NCBI GenBank assembly: GCA_033297205.1
Contig: MU859142.1
Span: forward strand, 78,121-142,120
Source: Pseudoneurospora amorphoporcata
Taxonomy: Eukaryota > Ascomycota > Sordariomycetes > Sordariales > Sordariaceae
Direction of reading: 5' to 3'
DNA length: 64,000 bases
Shown here: positions 45,938-57,600 of the stretch, piece after piece
How the letters are laid out: each line of letters begins with the position of its first letter
Numbering within the stretch: position 1 is the first letter of the stretch
Notes under the pieces: generated by a model
Database searches by the model: none
What the model saw: only the letters and a program-made list of their open reading frames with translations
What the model was told of the DNA's origin: nothing
Made by a program: the position numbers and the translations under genes

Positions 45938-48208
45938 ATGAAGCTCTCTCCCGGGGCAGTCCTCCCCTTTGCGGCATGGACAGCACCAAAAGCAAGCCTG
46001 AGAGGGACACCGGAAATTACTCCTTCTTCGACAACGAAGGGAGTCAGTCTAGCCATCAACAACCTTGTTGGAGCTTCCTGTGGCTGGTTCGAGCAGCCCG
46101 TTGATTATAACGACCCTAAGCTCGGAACATGGCAGCAACAGTACTGCGTCAGTAGGGAGTGGTGGGCTGGACCGGGGTCACCTGTGAGTTTTTCCACAAA
46201 ACAAGAAAAATTCCCAAAAAATTGGTTGTCGAAAGGGTGTATACAGACTGACCGATATGTCAGGTCGTCTTCATGACCCCTGGAGAGGAGCCCATCATCA
46301 GATCAGTATCGTCCAGTCTTGGATACACGTTCCTCCAGAACACCACCATGCCTGGGATGTATGCGCAGGCTATCGGTACTGTTACTGTTGTTCTTGAGCG
46401 TCAGTGATCATTTCCCTCCCCCGTGCTTTTTTCCATGTTCACTGACGTCTGGCAAACAGATCGGTACTTCGGGGGATCCTCTCCCTACGATAGCTTCGAC
46501 TCCGAAACTCTACAATACCTCACCACCAAGCAGGCAGCAGCAGATATCGATAACTTTGCCCAGAAAATACAGTTTCGGTTCGACAAGAACCAGACAAGTA
46601 ACTCCCCAAAAGCTGCGAGTTCTTCTCCTGTACTGTTAAGGACTTATCAGGTTTGGTTGCACCACCAACACCTCCCCCGCCAACAGCCCTGGATCTACTA
46701 CGGCGCCTCCTACACCGCCACCATCGGCTCCTGGATTGAGCAATTCCACCTGGGCGTCTTCCACGCCTTCCACCTCAGCAGCGCCATCGTCGAAGCCAAC
46801 CCGGACAACTGGTACTACTACGACACCATCCGGCAGGGTATCGATGCGCTCTGGAATGGTACCAAATACGGTAACGGCGCCAGCTGCAGTCTGGCGCTCA
46901 ACATCGTTAGTGAGTTTGTCGATAGTATATTGCTTCCCGACGATGGGACGAAGAGGGATGGGAAAAAGGTCGAGGCGTTGAAACAATTCCTTTAGGGCGG
47001 GGTTTCCTATTGAGAATGATGATTTTGCTTAGTAAGTTTTGTTCTTTCTATTTTCAAGATGACTGACTGATGGTTGACGATTGAACAGTGCCATCGCCAC
47101 GCCATTCAGATACTGGCAAGGAGACAGGAGGTTACAAAGATATCCTCCGGCTATGCAACGCCGTGGTGGCCGACAATCATACCATTGACGGCGGTGTACT
47201 GGGAACGGTCCCGGCGCCGGTGAAGAACTTTGCTTCGTATTTTGTGCAAAAGTTTATTGATTCTAGTTCGTTCCTTCCTTTCATTTCCTTTCCTTTCTTC
47301 TTTCCGTCGCTCCTTCCCCCCGGCTCTTTCCATCTACCATCCAAACCATTCATACCCCAGCTCTTTCTCTTCTTCTCTCCTTCAAACCTCCAATTTCAAA
47401 CCATTAACCCCACGCTCTCACCAAAAACAGCATGCACCTACTTCGATGTCTGGGGCCAAGACGACCCCCTCTGGTGCCTCAACACACACGACCTTCTCAA
47501 CCCCTTCTTCGAAGCCCGCACGCTCGGCAACCCCTGGCGAACTTATCTCAGTAATCAGACCATCATCTTTTTTAGGCAGGGGGCGACCTAGGTGGTCTGA
47601 GCGCTGAGATAATGGCGAACATGGTACTGGTTCCTGTGCAACGAGCCGCTTGCATCATGGGCTACCGGGGCGCCCAAGACTACTTCCCCGAAAGAAAAGA
47701 AGCAAATCTCGATATGACGCCCGGATACTGGCAACGCCAATGCGAGATGCATTTTCCCACGGCTGAAAATGGATACCAGTACGGCAGCGCCAAGGGAAAG
47801 ACAACGGAGATGTTGAATAAGAGGACGGGCGGGTGGAGGAGGGTGAAGGAACGGAAGAGGGTGGTGTGGACAAATGGGTGAGTTGCCTCCTATCACTTCC
47901 TGCTCAATGCCATGCCCTTTCCCAATGTCAGGAACAAAGAAAAGGCGTTGGCTGCTAACACAGAATTCGACCCATGGGGATCAACTGCCATGTCAAGCGA
48001 ACTGCGACCAGGAGGACCGCTAAAATTGACGGAGGACGCACCAGTTTTCTTGATCAAGAATGCTCAACATGCCGATGATGCATTTACCGAGGCGGGGATG
48101 AAGGGTGCTGGACATACGATGAACCCCGAGGTGGTCAAGGTTCAGGAAAAGGCGGTGGAGATCATGAAGGGATGGGTTGCAGAGTTTAAGGCGCCGGCGA
48201 TGAAGTGA
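45938..48208 (+). pseudogene. Degenerate S28-family serine carboxypeptidase
   Basis: Similarity to secreted fungal S28 peptidases (prolyl-Xaa carboxypeptidase-like) runs through the whole span but changes frame repeatedly. Intact pieces: exons 45938-46183, 46264-46399 and 46460 onward carry GWFEQPVDYND, QQYCVSREWWAGPGSP-VVFMTPGEEP and VVLEHRYFGGSSPY. The nucleophile region reads WIYYGASYTA, preceded by FGCTTNTSPANSP in another frame. At 46990 the frame hits TAG while FPIENDDFA continues in a second frame. AIATPFRYWQGD and GGYKDILRLCNAV lie in different frames. WRTWYWFLCNEPL is split by a 70-bp insertion. YWQRQCEMHFP...GYQYGSAKG, VWTNG and FDPWGSTAMSSELRPGGPL follow after another shift. Several independent lesions make a working enzyme unlikely. 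Some may be mis-split introns, but not all. Confidence 0.8.
47535..47620. mobile_element. 70-bp MITE-like insertion with 8-bp target-site duplication
   Basis: The element at 47543-47612 is bounded by inverted ends: left TTATCTCAGTAATCAGACCA, right (complement) TTATCTCAGCGCTCAGACCA, 18 of 22 terminal positions matching. It is flanked by identical TGGCGAAC at 47535-47542 and 47613-47620. Without the element and one flank copy, the host reads W-R-T-W-Y-W-F-L-C-N-E, the S28 family consensus, so the insertion site is resolved to the base. An 8-bp duplication is typical of hAT-superfamily transposition. The element has no coding capacity and would need a transposase in trans. It also contains GTAATC...CCTAG, which could act as an intron. 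Confidence 0.75.
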
Positions 48209-48233
48209 GGACGGATGACATAGCTCTCAATGC

Positions 48234-48648
48234 CTATTGTCGTGATTTGCCTAGCCGACGCATGGCCAACCACTCGTCCACCAGCTTATCGGTCGCAGCT
48301 TGTTCTGCATGCGTGCCGATACACTTGAGAATTGTGTCGTATAGCTTCTTGGGATTGGAACTTCACACCATAGTAGCACTCGAGACGATTGACGATGATG
48401 GGGTCGATGCTTCCTCTCACAAATGAATATGCCCACATGCGCTCCCGCCAAACTCGTCTCTTCTCATTTCCATCATCGCCGTCCTTCTCCTCCGCCCCTT
48501 CAAGGACATACTTCTTGATGTCGTAGAAAGTAAGCACGAAGAACAGGGCTGACTCCCAATGCCGGTAGTTGCTCTCGCCTTGGAACTGCGGTATGTCTTG
48601 CAATTTGGACAGCTTGACGTCCCGGTCGCCCAGTTTATTTGGCGCCAT
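48234..48648 (-). pseudogene. Copia-type retrotransposon gag N-terminal remnant
   Basis: From ATG 48648 the minus strand reads about 97 residues of a gag-like domain (PQFQGESNYRHWESALFF, FYDIKKYVLEG, WRERMWAYSFVRGSIDPIIVNRL). That is the W...AL...L...DI...YV...W pattern of copia gag N-termini (DUF4219/UBN2 type). The frame then shifts: KKLYDTILKCIGTHAEQAA and TDKLVDEWLAMRRLGKSRQ follow in another frame to TAG at 48234-48236. No zinc knuckle, protease, integrase, RT or LTR is nearby, so this is a fragment or a domesticated gag piece broken by one indel around 48345-48365. It abuts the S28 pseudogene tail to tail. Confidence 0.55.
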
Positions 48649-49790
48649 AACTACATACCTCTACAGTAGCGACGATGCGACCGGGTGGTGAGGGAGAGTC
48701 GCTCAACTTCTACTGTCGTCTAGCCACAGCTTCAACAGGGTCCGGTTTTCTTACCGCTCAACGAACATTTCTTCTTGCAACAACAGTGGCAACGGTAGAC
48801 CAAGAATGTATCCATACGTGAAAGATCACAAATCGTAAGTAGGGAGGGGTATTATGAATTGGGTGGTCGCATGCAAAGGCGAAAAACTTGTACAAGCAGG
48901 AAGTACTCAAAAAGATGAGAGGGGAAAAAAAGGGGACAAAAAAAGTTGTTCAAAGCATGCCCGGAGGCGGGTTCGAGCGAACCGCACCTCCATCTAGGCT
49001 GCTCCCCCAAAAAGTGCAAAAAACAACCGCTCTTTCATAACAGCAGTGGTGAACCGTTTGAGTCCATTCGAATTATGTCGACTGGAGTGTATTCGACTGG
49101 AGTGTTCCCAGATACTAAAGAGGTAGACCGGCTTCAAGGTGTGGGCGACCCCTTTACGTGCCTTCGTCCACGGTTCCCGATATATGGTCATGTAAGGTGT
49201 GGTAGGGAAGGGTCGGCATTCATGGAAGTGGAAGGTGCGGCCGGCAGCTGGCAATGGGTCTGTAGTACCTACCCTCTAAGTTTGACTAGTTCTGTCATCA
49301 GCATAAAGACCCAGAACCCAGTATACCCGACGGTACCCTAATGCAAAGGGTGAAAATGAACAAAGTGACTTCGCCTCGAGGCTAAGTTACAGCAAACACT
49401 ACTCCGTGTGATGACGTCTGAGGTACGTAAAAGTGCGAAGCAACAAGTAATTATAATTAAGATACCAAGATGCTATGTAAAGTGTCTAAATGGTTTCCAG
49501 ATCTGCCACATATTCGACGGCAGTCCTTTTCCCAGTCGGAATCCGAGTGTATGACCATATGAGCCATCTAATAAGTGTGCCCAAAAATGAAGGCAAAAAG
49601 AGGAGCTGCTGAGTGACATAATAAATGAAAAAGTAAACAAAACAAAGGAAATATGTCCCGTTTTCTGACCACCGCGTATGTACCCAAGACACTTGTAAGT
49701 ATCATTACCATCCTCCAGAGAGAGTTCCAGGCCATCGCCAGAGCTCGTCAAAGCTCGTCTGCCATACTCATGATCTGATGATCATATTCT
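48649..49790. other. Intergenic, no supported gene
   Basis: Contains A-runs (about 48925-48945) and a 13-bp direct repeat TCGACTGGAGTGT at 49078-49090 and 49093-49105. No coding region supported. Confidence 0.45.
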
Positions 49791-50869
49791 TTACTGAGCA
49801 GCAGCATCGGTAGCATCACCAGTAACCTCCTCAACATCCCTAACCGCGCTCTCGACGCCCTCGCCCTCGCCAATCGGCCCAGTCAGGTCAAGGACAACAC
49901 CCAGATCCAAAACCGGCAGCTTCTCGCCGCGGGGACCGACAAACCACAAGCAGTTATCGATGGTAGTCCTGCGATCAACGGTAACGCCCAAGCAATCCCT
50001 CAGCGTCATCAGCTCGAGACTGGCGCGGATGGCATCCTTTTCGCAGCGCTTGATGCACTCTTCGATTGCTGAGGTGCCGGAGTTCTCGCCGTTGCTGTTG
50101 TTGCCATCGGGACCATTTCCATTTCCATTGCCATCAGAGCCATCAGGACCGTTACCGGCAGGGCCATCAATGGGAACAGTACCGGTGCTAGCACCAGGCA
50201 GAGAACCAAGCGAAGTATCGCAAGGCAGAGTCCTGAAACGAGAGCGCTGAGTGGTAGGCAGGTTGGAAGGAGAAGCAGGGAGGTTGTTGGCTCCTAGCAG
50301 GTGGAGATCGAGAGTAAGGGCGGGAGAGGGCAAGAGGTGCTGGTGGAGGTAGGGAGAGAAGGGCGGGTGACGGTGGCGAGGGTGGTGGAGGAGCGGCCGC
50401 CGTTGTTGTTGCCGGGACCGTTGGGGTCGTTGTTGCCATTGCCGGGGCCACCATTGCCGGGGCCGTTGTTGCCGGAACCAGAACCGCCGATTCCAGGGCC
50501 ACCACTGCCCGGACCACCAGGACCAAAAGGAGGTCTACCAGTAGGGATAGGCATAGCTGTCACGAGGCCCTCCTCATCGCAAGTGGTAGTAGCGGTGACA
50601 GGCCAGTGGGGATGCCCATCAGGACCACCGGCTCCAGGACCATGAGGGTGCTCGCCACGAGGAGGGTAAGCAGTGACGGTAGGAGGAGTGACAGTCACAT
50701 AGATGGTGGAAGGTTGGACGTCGACCGAGTGCGGCTGCTCGGGCGGGACGCCGATCTCGATGGAGGCGCAGTCGGGGAAGAGAACGGTGAGGTCGATGCG
50801 GCAGACGTTGTCGGCTGCGGCGAGGACGGAGAGGGAGGGGAGGCGGGGGAGGAGCTGGTTCAAAGCCAT
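49791..50869 (-). CDS. Gly/Asn/Pro-rich hypothetical protein, apparent frame break
   Basis: Not recognised. Frame 1 from ATG 50869 reads MALNQLLPRLPSLSVLAAAD, then VCRIDLTVLFPDC, YVTVTPPTVTAYPP and a Gly/Pro/Asn-rich repeat region, ending TAG at 50294. Frame 2 is open from about 50333 to TAA at 49791 and is protein-like: LTLDLHLLGANNLPASPS, a second Gly/Asn/Asp-rich repeat, then IEECIKRCEKDAIRASLELMTLRDCLGV and an acidic end. The two join naturally as STSTSCPSPALTLDL if one C were present next to the CCC run (complement of 50328-50330), giving roughly 360 residues. A hidden intron is possible but no good donor was found. The composition suggests a wall-associated or secreted protein; a signal peptide is not convincing. 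Confidence 0.5.
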
Positions 50870-52286
50870 TTCGAGTGAATTGTATTAAGGAGTGTTGGTT
50901 GTTGTTGATGTTGTTGTGAGAAGAGAGAATTAAGGAGTGTAAGTTAGAGAGAGAGAGGATGATAAGGAAGTGAATGTCCTTTTTGGAGTGAAGGTAGTGA
51001 AGGTAGAGAAGAAGATGAGAGTGATGAGGAGAGAAAAGGTATGTCGATGATGGGCTGTTCATCTTGTGTTATATAGACTTTCGAGTGTCGTTGGACGATG
51101 AGAGTTTTTCCCTGGGTGCGGTGTTGTTGAGGCTATCACGCCTTGCTTCTTCTCCATGTTCCAGATCTCACCCTTCGCTTAGGACAGCTGATGCCATCTA
51201 TTTTTGTCTTTTTCATGCAATCGAACAATTTGCAGTATGTCTTGAAAGTTTCAAGCCTATCTGGTTAACCATGGCTCAACCTCTGGATGCACGACGTACA
51301 TTAGTGTCGGTCTTCGGAAATTTGTCGGTGGTTGAACCCGGAGGTTTTCCTCCACGTAGACACTGTTGGAAAGAAACATTGTCATTGCTTTTCTGATAAG
51401 CATGATGAAAGGTCGGCATTCAGCCCCTCAAGAACAATGAGACACACACACAGTCCCTTGACACAGGCCAAAGTCCCTGGAAAACCAAAAGGGCGAATGT
51501 CAAGTCTAGGTATGTCATAGCATTCTCGAATTCAGTCTTGGAAAAGGCAAGTCTCCTGGATTTCGTGCCCTAGAAGGAATTGTAAGCAAGGAGACAAGAA
51601 AGGGAGTATGGTCTGGACCACAAACATCAACGACTTGGTGACCCGAAAAGTCGGTTAGAGAGAGACACAACGTGCAGCTGTCTCATCCCTATCTATGCAC
51701 GAGCATCACCTAGCGTAGCCACTCTCCGGGCTGTGGCGTTTAACGGTGCAAGCGTACAGGCTCTATGAGACGGCATCACGATACCGTGACCAGCAATAGC
51801 TGCATCCCTCGGCACTAACGCACAACCCAAAGCTGATGGTAAGACAATGCACGGACTCAATAAAAGCTTCTATCGTAAAAGTATCAATTGGCCTCCAACA
51901 CCATAATGTAGAGCTATGAAATGGGATGACCAAAACCCTCCCATATCGACGGCCAAACGTGTTGGACTCGTCGACAACAACAAAAATAACATGATGGTAC
52001 GCTTCCAAGAAAGTTAAAAAATGCTAAAACGGGGGATGAGAAGAATGGAAAGGTTGAGTATTGTCCCATGCTACTTCTGGCTCTCCGTAGGCCAGCACCC
52101 TCCTCCTGAAAATGCACAACTGAATTGAATATCCTTTCGACGATTTCCTTACTCCTACATATCGCTGATCTGCAGCTTGGAGCTCGCCTCATTCGCAAGC
52201 AAGACATCATCACATGTCTCTTGGACATGCTTTTCGTCTGGCTTTGTCGCCTGTGATTTGTCGCCTTCTTTCTGCTCAGTGGTATC
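50870..52286. other. Intergenic, no supported gene
   Basis: Promoter of the Gly-rich gene (GA-rich 50920-51030 on the plus strand, so CT-rich in its leader) and 3' flank of rck2. No coding region supported. Confidence 0.45.
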
Positions 52287-54661
52287 CTATGCAACTCGAG
52301 CAGCAGGAGACGGTTTAACTCCGCGCCGTCCGAGCAAAGTGGCGCCGTCCAGATTAAGCTCGAACGCTCCCTTTTGTCGGTTACGTTCGCGAACCTGTTG
52401 CCTGGCGGCAGCCGTGACAGCTGCGGAATGCTGTCCATAGCCTCTTTGCTCAGCGGCCGCTGGGGGTGGGTGAGCCTTCCTCTCGCGGTCCCTACCGCGT
52501 TGCTCCTGTTGTTGATCCCTGATCTGGGCATTGCGCATGCTTTGCTCAAGAGATGTGTGGTATTGCTTGCCATTTACGGCATCGGGCATAGCAACATCCT
52601 CTCCCTCGTCGGAGTTCTCGTCGAGGCCTACCAGACGAGACACGCCCGCCTTGGCTCCAAGGTTATGACGTCTCTTGCCTTCTTCCTCTTGGCGGTGGAC
52701 GGCGTAACCGACATCAAACACCTCGCGGAGATTGACAGCACCTGGAGAGCGGAAGTCATAGCGTCTGTCTCCATCCACAATCTTGGATGCATCGAAGGCC
52801 CGCAGCACACCGGCCGAGGTGGGGTTCTTCTGCTCGTCCCTTGGCGTAGGACCCGAGCCGGCGATCCAAGGATGCGCGAGGAACTCTCTGATCGTGTAGC
52901 GCTTCTCGGGATCGACACACAAAAGATGCGAGATGAGATCCTGGGCAGACTTGCTGATGTCGTCCCACCATGGCGAAAGGAAGGTATACTGGCCCTTGGC
53001 AACCTTCTCCGTCAAGACCTCAATGCTCTCATCGTAGAAAGGCGGGAAGCCGCAAAGAAGCGTGTAGAGAACGCAACCCAGCGCCCACATATCGACGGCC
53101 TTGGAGTACCGCTCATCCTTGACAATCTCGGGTGCCGTATACCCGACAGTGCCGCACGGGGTCATGGTTTGCTTGTCCCAAACGATCTTGGATAGGCCGA
53201 AATCGGCGATCTTGATCTGACCAATTCCACCAGAGCCTACGCCCTTGATGAACTCGCCCTCATCAACCTTGTCCTCGTCACCTGGCTGCTTGGGTTTCGG
53301 GTGCTTCGAGGGGACAAATGGAATGGGGCTGAAGAGGATGTTTTCGGGCTTGATATCACTTTTCAAGGAGTAAGCAGAGATTCACCAACGACCCGGAACG
53401 ATGGATTGGGTGAACTTACCGATGAACTACACCCTTCTCCTCATGAAGATACTCCAGAGCTTTTGCTACCTGTGTGATAACGTGCCTGGAGAGATCCTCG
53501 CTGAAGTACGTTAGGCGCACAATCTGGTGGAACAGCTCGCCGCCAGGTGCTAGTTCGAGAATGATGTAGTAGTACTGGCGAGACTCGGCGAAGTCGACAA
53601 GCTTGATGATGTTGGGGTGGTCAAGCTGGCGCATGATTTGCACCTCTTTCAGAATATTGGCTCGCTGTTGACAGTCATGGTTAACCCTCATCAGAACATT
53701 AGAGTATGTCCCTACTCCCATGCTTGCTCAGGGTAGGGACAGGTCGTCAATAACAAAGCAGTCGAGACAAATCAGGAGAGGAGAGTACATTGACGACCAG
53801 CAATGGAAATAGACAAAAGAGAGTTTTCTCGCACCTCTGCAGCCTTTGGGGCCTTTGGCTTGAAGTCCGGATGGAGATGTTTGTTGCTCTAGAGTGAGCC
53901 CTGGAGGTTGGTATTGAAACCTTATAAAATGGCAAAGACGAAAGGAAACGGGGATGGCGAAGAGGAAGAACAGGACATCCCCGGTGTGCTGTCACGTACC
54001 TGCATGTTATTCATTTCAAACTTGCGAACGACCTTGATGGCCACCTCGCCCGCGTTACCCTCCAAATCCCGTGCGCGGTAAACGTTGCTGAAGGCACCGT
54101 CGCCCATCTTCTCGATGAGCTCCCATCGCTCAAGGCCGGGGTACTTGGGAAACTTGCTCTTGCTCGCGTTCTCTTCGGCAACAAGCCTGGCAATGTTCTC
54201 GTCGGGGATCTTGGTCTTTGACTTGGCCTTGGCTGCTAGGTTCTGGTCGGCCTCGGCATGATGGGCAGCGGCATGGCCAGCCTGAGCAACACGGTTGTGG
54301 CCGTCAGCTTGCGTGGCCGAGTAGGCATCTTGAACGGGCGCTTGGTGGTTCCGGGGCGGAGAGCCTTCTAGGTTGGGTTCTGAGACAGGGGCCGCCATCT
54401 TTGCGGGCTGGTGGTGATGATGGGTGGAAGAATGGTCGGCATGTTTTGTCCGCGCAGGCTCCTCAGGGTTTGCACGGGCTTGCTTTCCTGTTTGATGAAG
54501 CCGATATTAGCTTGTGATTCCTTGAAAGAAGGAAGGGGGCCGTGGGCGCGAGGAGACGGTAGGTAAGCGGCACTGAACTAAGTGCGGGCAGGTGCAAGCA
54601 AGAGACTGAAGCCGAACATACCGTGTCGGATGAAGTTCTTCAACTGTTGTATTGTCGACAT
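52287..54661 (-). CDS. rck2: RCK2/Srk1-type CaMK-family protein kinase
   Basis: Five exons, 54622-54661, 54000-54487, 53835-53888, 53420-53664 and 52287-53358, join in frame to 632 residues. The 40-nt first exon encodes MSTIQQLKNFIRHG, continuing KQARANPEEPAR. Kinase domain about 132-446: Gly loop MGDGAFSNVY, VAIKVVRKFE, IVRLTYFSEDLSRHVITQ, VVHRDIKPEN, DFGLSK, TPCGTVGYTAPE, WALGCVLYTLLCGFPPF. The insertion PFVPSKHPKPKQPGDEDK plus DEGEFIKGVGSGGIG is specific to Rck2/Srk1. These kinases act under the stress MAPK Hog1/Sty1 (OS-2 in Neurospora) and control translation through eEF2. The 54-nt third exon (SNKHLHPDFKPKAPKAAE) and the tiny first exon are easily missed; ATG 54398 would be a wrong start. 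The C-terminal tail is Gln/Arg-rich. Confidence 0.92.
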
Positions 54662-57600
54662 TCTGTCTGATATAAATCAGGCTGACGCCTTGTTCTTGAT
54701 CTGGAGGTGGTTCGGTTGGAGTTTGTGGAAGTTGGCTGGTGAACAGCGGTGGGAGGATGCACCTGGATCCTCTCGCCTTGGTGCTGAGCAAAGCTGGAAA
54801 TTTTGGGCTAGCTAGTGAAATCAGGTGGGCTGATATTCGCAGTCTAGAATATGCGTCGTTACAATATCAATAGGTTGCTGAGAAGCGGTTTCACCAGTGA
54901 AGGACTGTTTGAGTGTTCTCGAGTGGTGTTCTGCGGATTTCCCTGCAGCGGTCGTGAGCGGGGTCGGGCAGTGTTGGGCGGGATAAATGTGCCGATTGCA
55001 AAGGGCGATGTGGAGAGATGAGCGCTGAGGACAGGACGTTTCTGTCTCTGTGTGTTGGTGAAGGGTTTCCGGGAATGGAAAGAGGTGAGATTGACGATCG
55101 CAAACACGCGCGCTGGAGTCGAGAAGATATTAACCGTCTGCCGCGAGTCAATGACGATGGAGGGATGGGCGGTAGAGGGTACCTCTGCAATCAGAAGGGA
55201 GGCTCGACTTGGGACAAGCGGGTGCTGCTATTGGCTGGAATTGAGGTCACAGTGGCTGCACGCGACCGAACCAAGGAACAATTTGCAAAAAAGCAGTGAC
55301 GCAGTTGTAAGGCCGCACGTAAACAGAAGGAATGATCCTGGAGACCGAATGAACGAGGTTTGGTTATCGTGGAAAGGGCGGAAGGCGGATGGATGATGAC
55401 AAGGACAGTTCTCAATCAGATGTTGGTCGTCGCGGAAGGCAGATTGACTTTTGTGCTTGGTAAGGTGTGTGTGTTGGGGGGGGGGGGGAGGGGGGGAACA
55501 GGACGGAGAGGGCCACGGGGCATGGAGGGGTTTTGTTCTTATTTTCCATTTATACCGGGACTGGCGGGGGACTGGACTGAGTCGGAATGAGTGGAGGGTG
55601 TGTGGTGTGTTCCTTCTCTTGCTCCCGCTCAGACTCCCGGTTTCATCATTTCTTTCATCATCGGGCGCATACCACGTATACCACACTACCCTTTCCATGC
55701 TGCCATGCCATATGCCATGCTACCTGCCATTCAACACACCAGTTGATGTCTAGAATAGACTGCAGCTGTTGAGCCTAACCGGACCCACGACGGGCGCGAC
55801 ACCAGAGTCCAGCTTCAGTCCAGTCGGTCGAGACGACACAAACCGCTCACGCGCCACAGACGCCTGCCCGGAGTTGAATAGGTACGGGCCTTGTTGAATG
55901 GCTGCCTTGGCGGACTTGGTGGCCAGCGCGATATGAGACACACATCGATAGCGCTTGAATGCTTGAGTTGCCCCCGTGCTTGTAGGTTTAGAAATCCATG
56001 AAGCGTGGCCAGGTTCGCAGACGCTGGACGCCTTACACAGCTGAGCTGAATAATACTTGTTTATGTTGTTTTGCTCCGACCGGAATACCATGTCCAGAAA
56101 AGGCCGCCCATATCGGCGGTGTCCCACGCGTGATGGAAATGGGACGGTTTGGACGATGGGATTGGGCACAAGCGCAAGAACGTGCCTTCTGACCCTTGAG
56201 TGCTGTTCCATGCTTTGGTATCCGCTTTCCGCTTCACTAACAATCCAGAGTCTCCACGAGCCGGCAAGATCAGATCCAGGTTCCCACTTGTATGACGTAG
56301 TTGAGCGTCATCCAGGCTTGTCCCACTGCGCTTGCCCGAATACAGACTAGCGCGGTCCGCCCGAGGAAATTCCCGTTTCGCGTTTTGGGAACCACCACGT
56401 AGTTAAGAAAACCGCGCTGCCTGCAACGACGACCGAGGTCAAAATCGTATTCCGTCCTGAAAATTCTTCATTCTTTCCCATGTTGTTGAACCCCATCAGA
56501 TTTCACACCAGGTATAATAAACATCAAGGCAATTGTTTTGCATTGTGGTCGAGGTCTACTATGGTATATAGGCACCCAGACTAAGGCCAGATGCTATACC
56601 AAATTCAGCTCCACGGCCCACCTTCTTCTGGCGCCCGGGGTCAGGCATCTTCGTTACCAAGCTCTTGGAAGACGCGTTCGGGGAGCTTGCATTTCCGATG
56701 GGTGTAAAAGCCTCCGATTTGAATGCCTCATCAGACCCCTATTGCATGAGTCGCGTGGTTCCCAACTGAATCGTCCAACTGAGGTGCCCTTGCCAGCCGA
56801 GAGTCTGTTCCCCGGTCTGGTCAGCCCCGGGAGTGCCATCCTCTCTCCGATTTCTTTGTCGTCCGGACGTAGCCCCTATCGGCCACGCTGGGCACTGGGA
56901 GCATTCACATTTAGTATCATGAGGATAATCACCACGTTCCCTACAAGTAATCGACACTGCGCCGATGTACATGGATCAACATGCAACATGTCAGATCCTC
57001 AAACATACACAGTATTGACAGGCTGATAGCGGCATCAACGAGAGTTGGCCGGTGCTTTTTGGGCTTGATCACATCTACACTACGGCGCGCACAATGTTCA
57101 AATGTTCGTCATTCATGCCGGTGATCCTGAAGGAAATCCTCCTGATCCTACCTGAGACGGCGCTCATAACCCCGAGACGGCTTGTGTGATAGGAGCGCTT
57201 TTTGTCATACGGTTTACAAGACCGCAGATCGTGTTCCGTTCTTGTCGTCAACGGTCGGTTGGCATGCGGCTCAAGTGCTAGGTATAAGGTAATCTTGTCC
57301 CCCGCGTCATTCCATCGGTCCATTGAAAAGACAGGCCCTTGATGTCCCTTTTACCAGGCACCCCCGAAACCATCGGTAACATCTACAAATGCTTCAATTG
57401 GTCAAGGGGTTGGCTGGCTTGCAGAAGCGCCCCTGACGTCATAAGGGGGCTTTTTGTAAGAGACGAGGTGGTGTTGTGGTGCCGGACGAGTATTGGCGAG
57501 CGCTGAACGAATCATATCCTGAGCTCCTACGTCCGTCCCTTGAAGAAGACCAAGGCTGTGAGGCTATGTCGTTGCAGTCAGCTCAGGAAGAGGCGAGACA

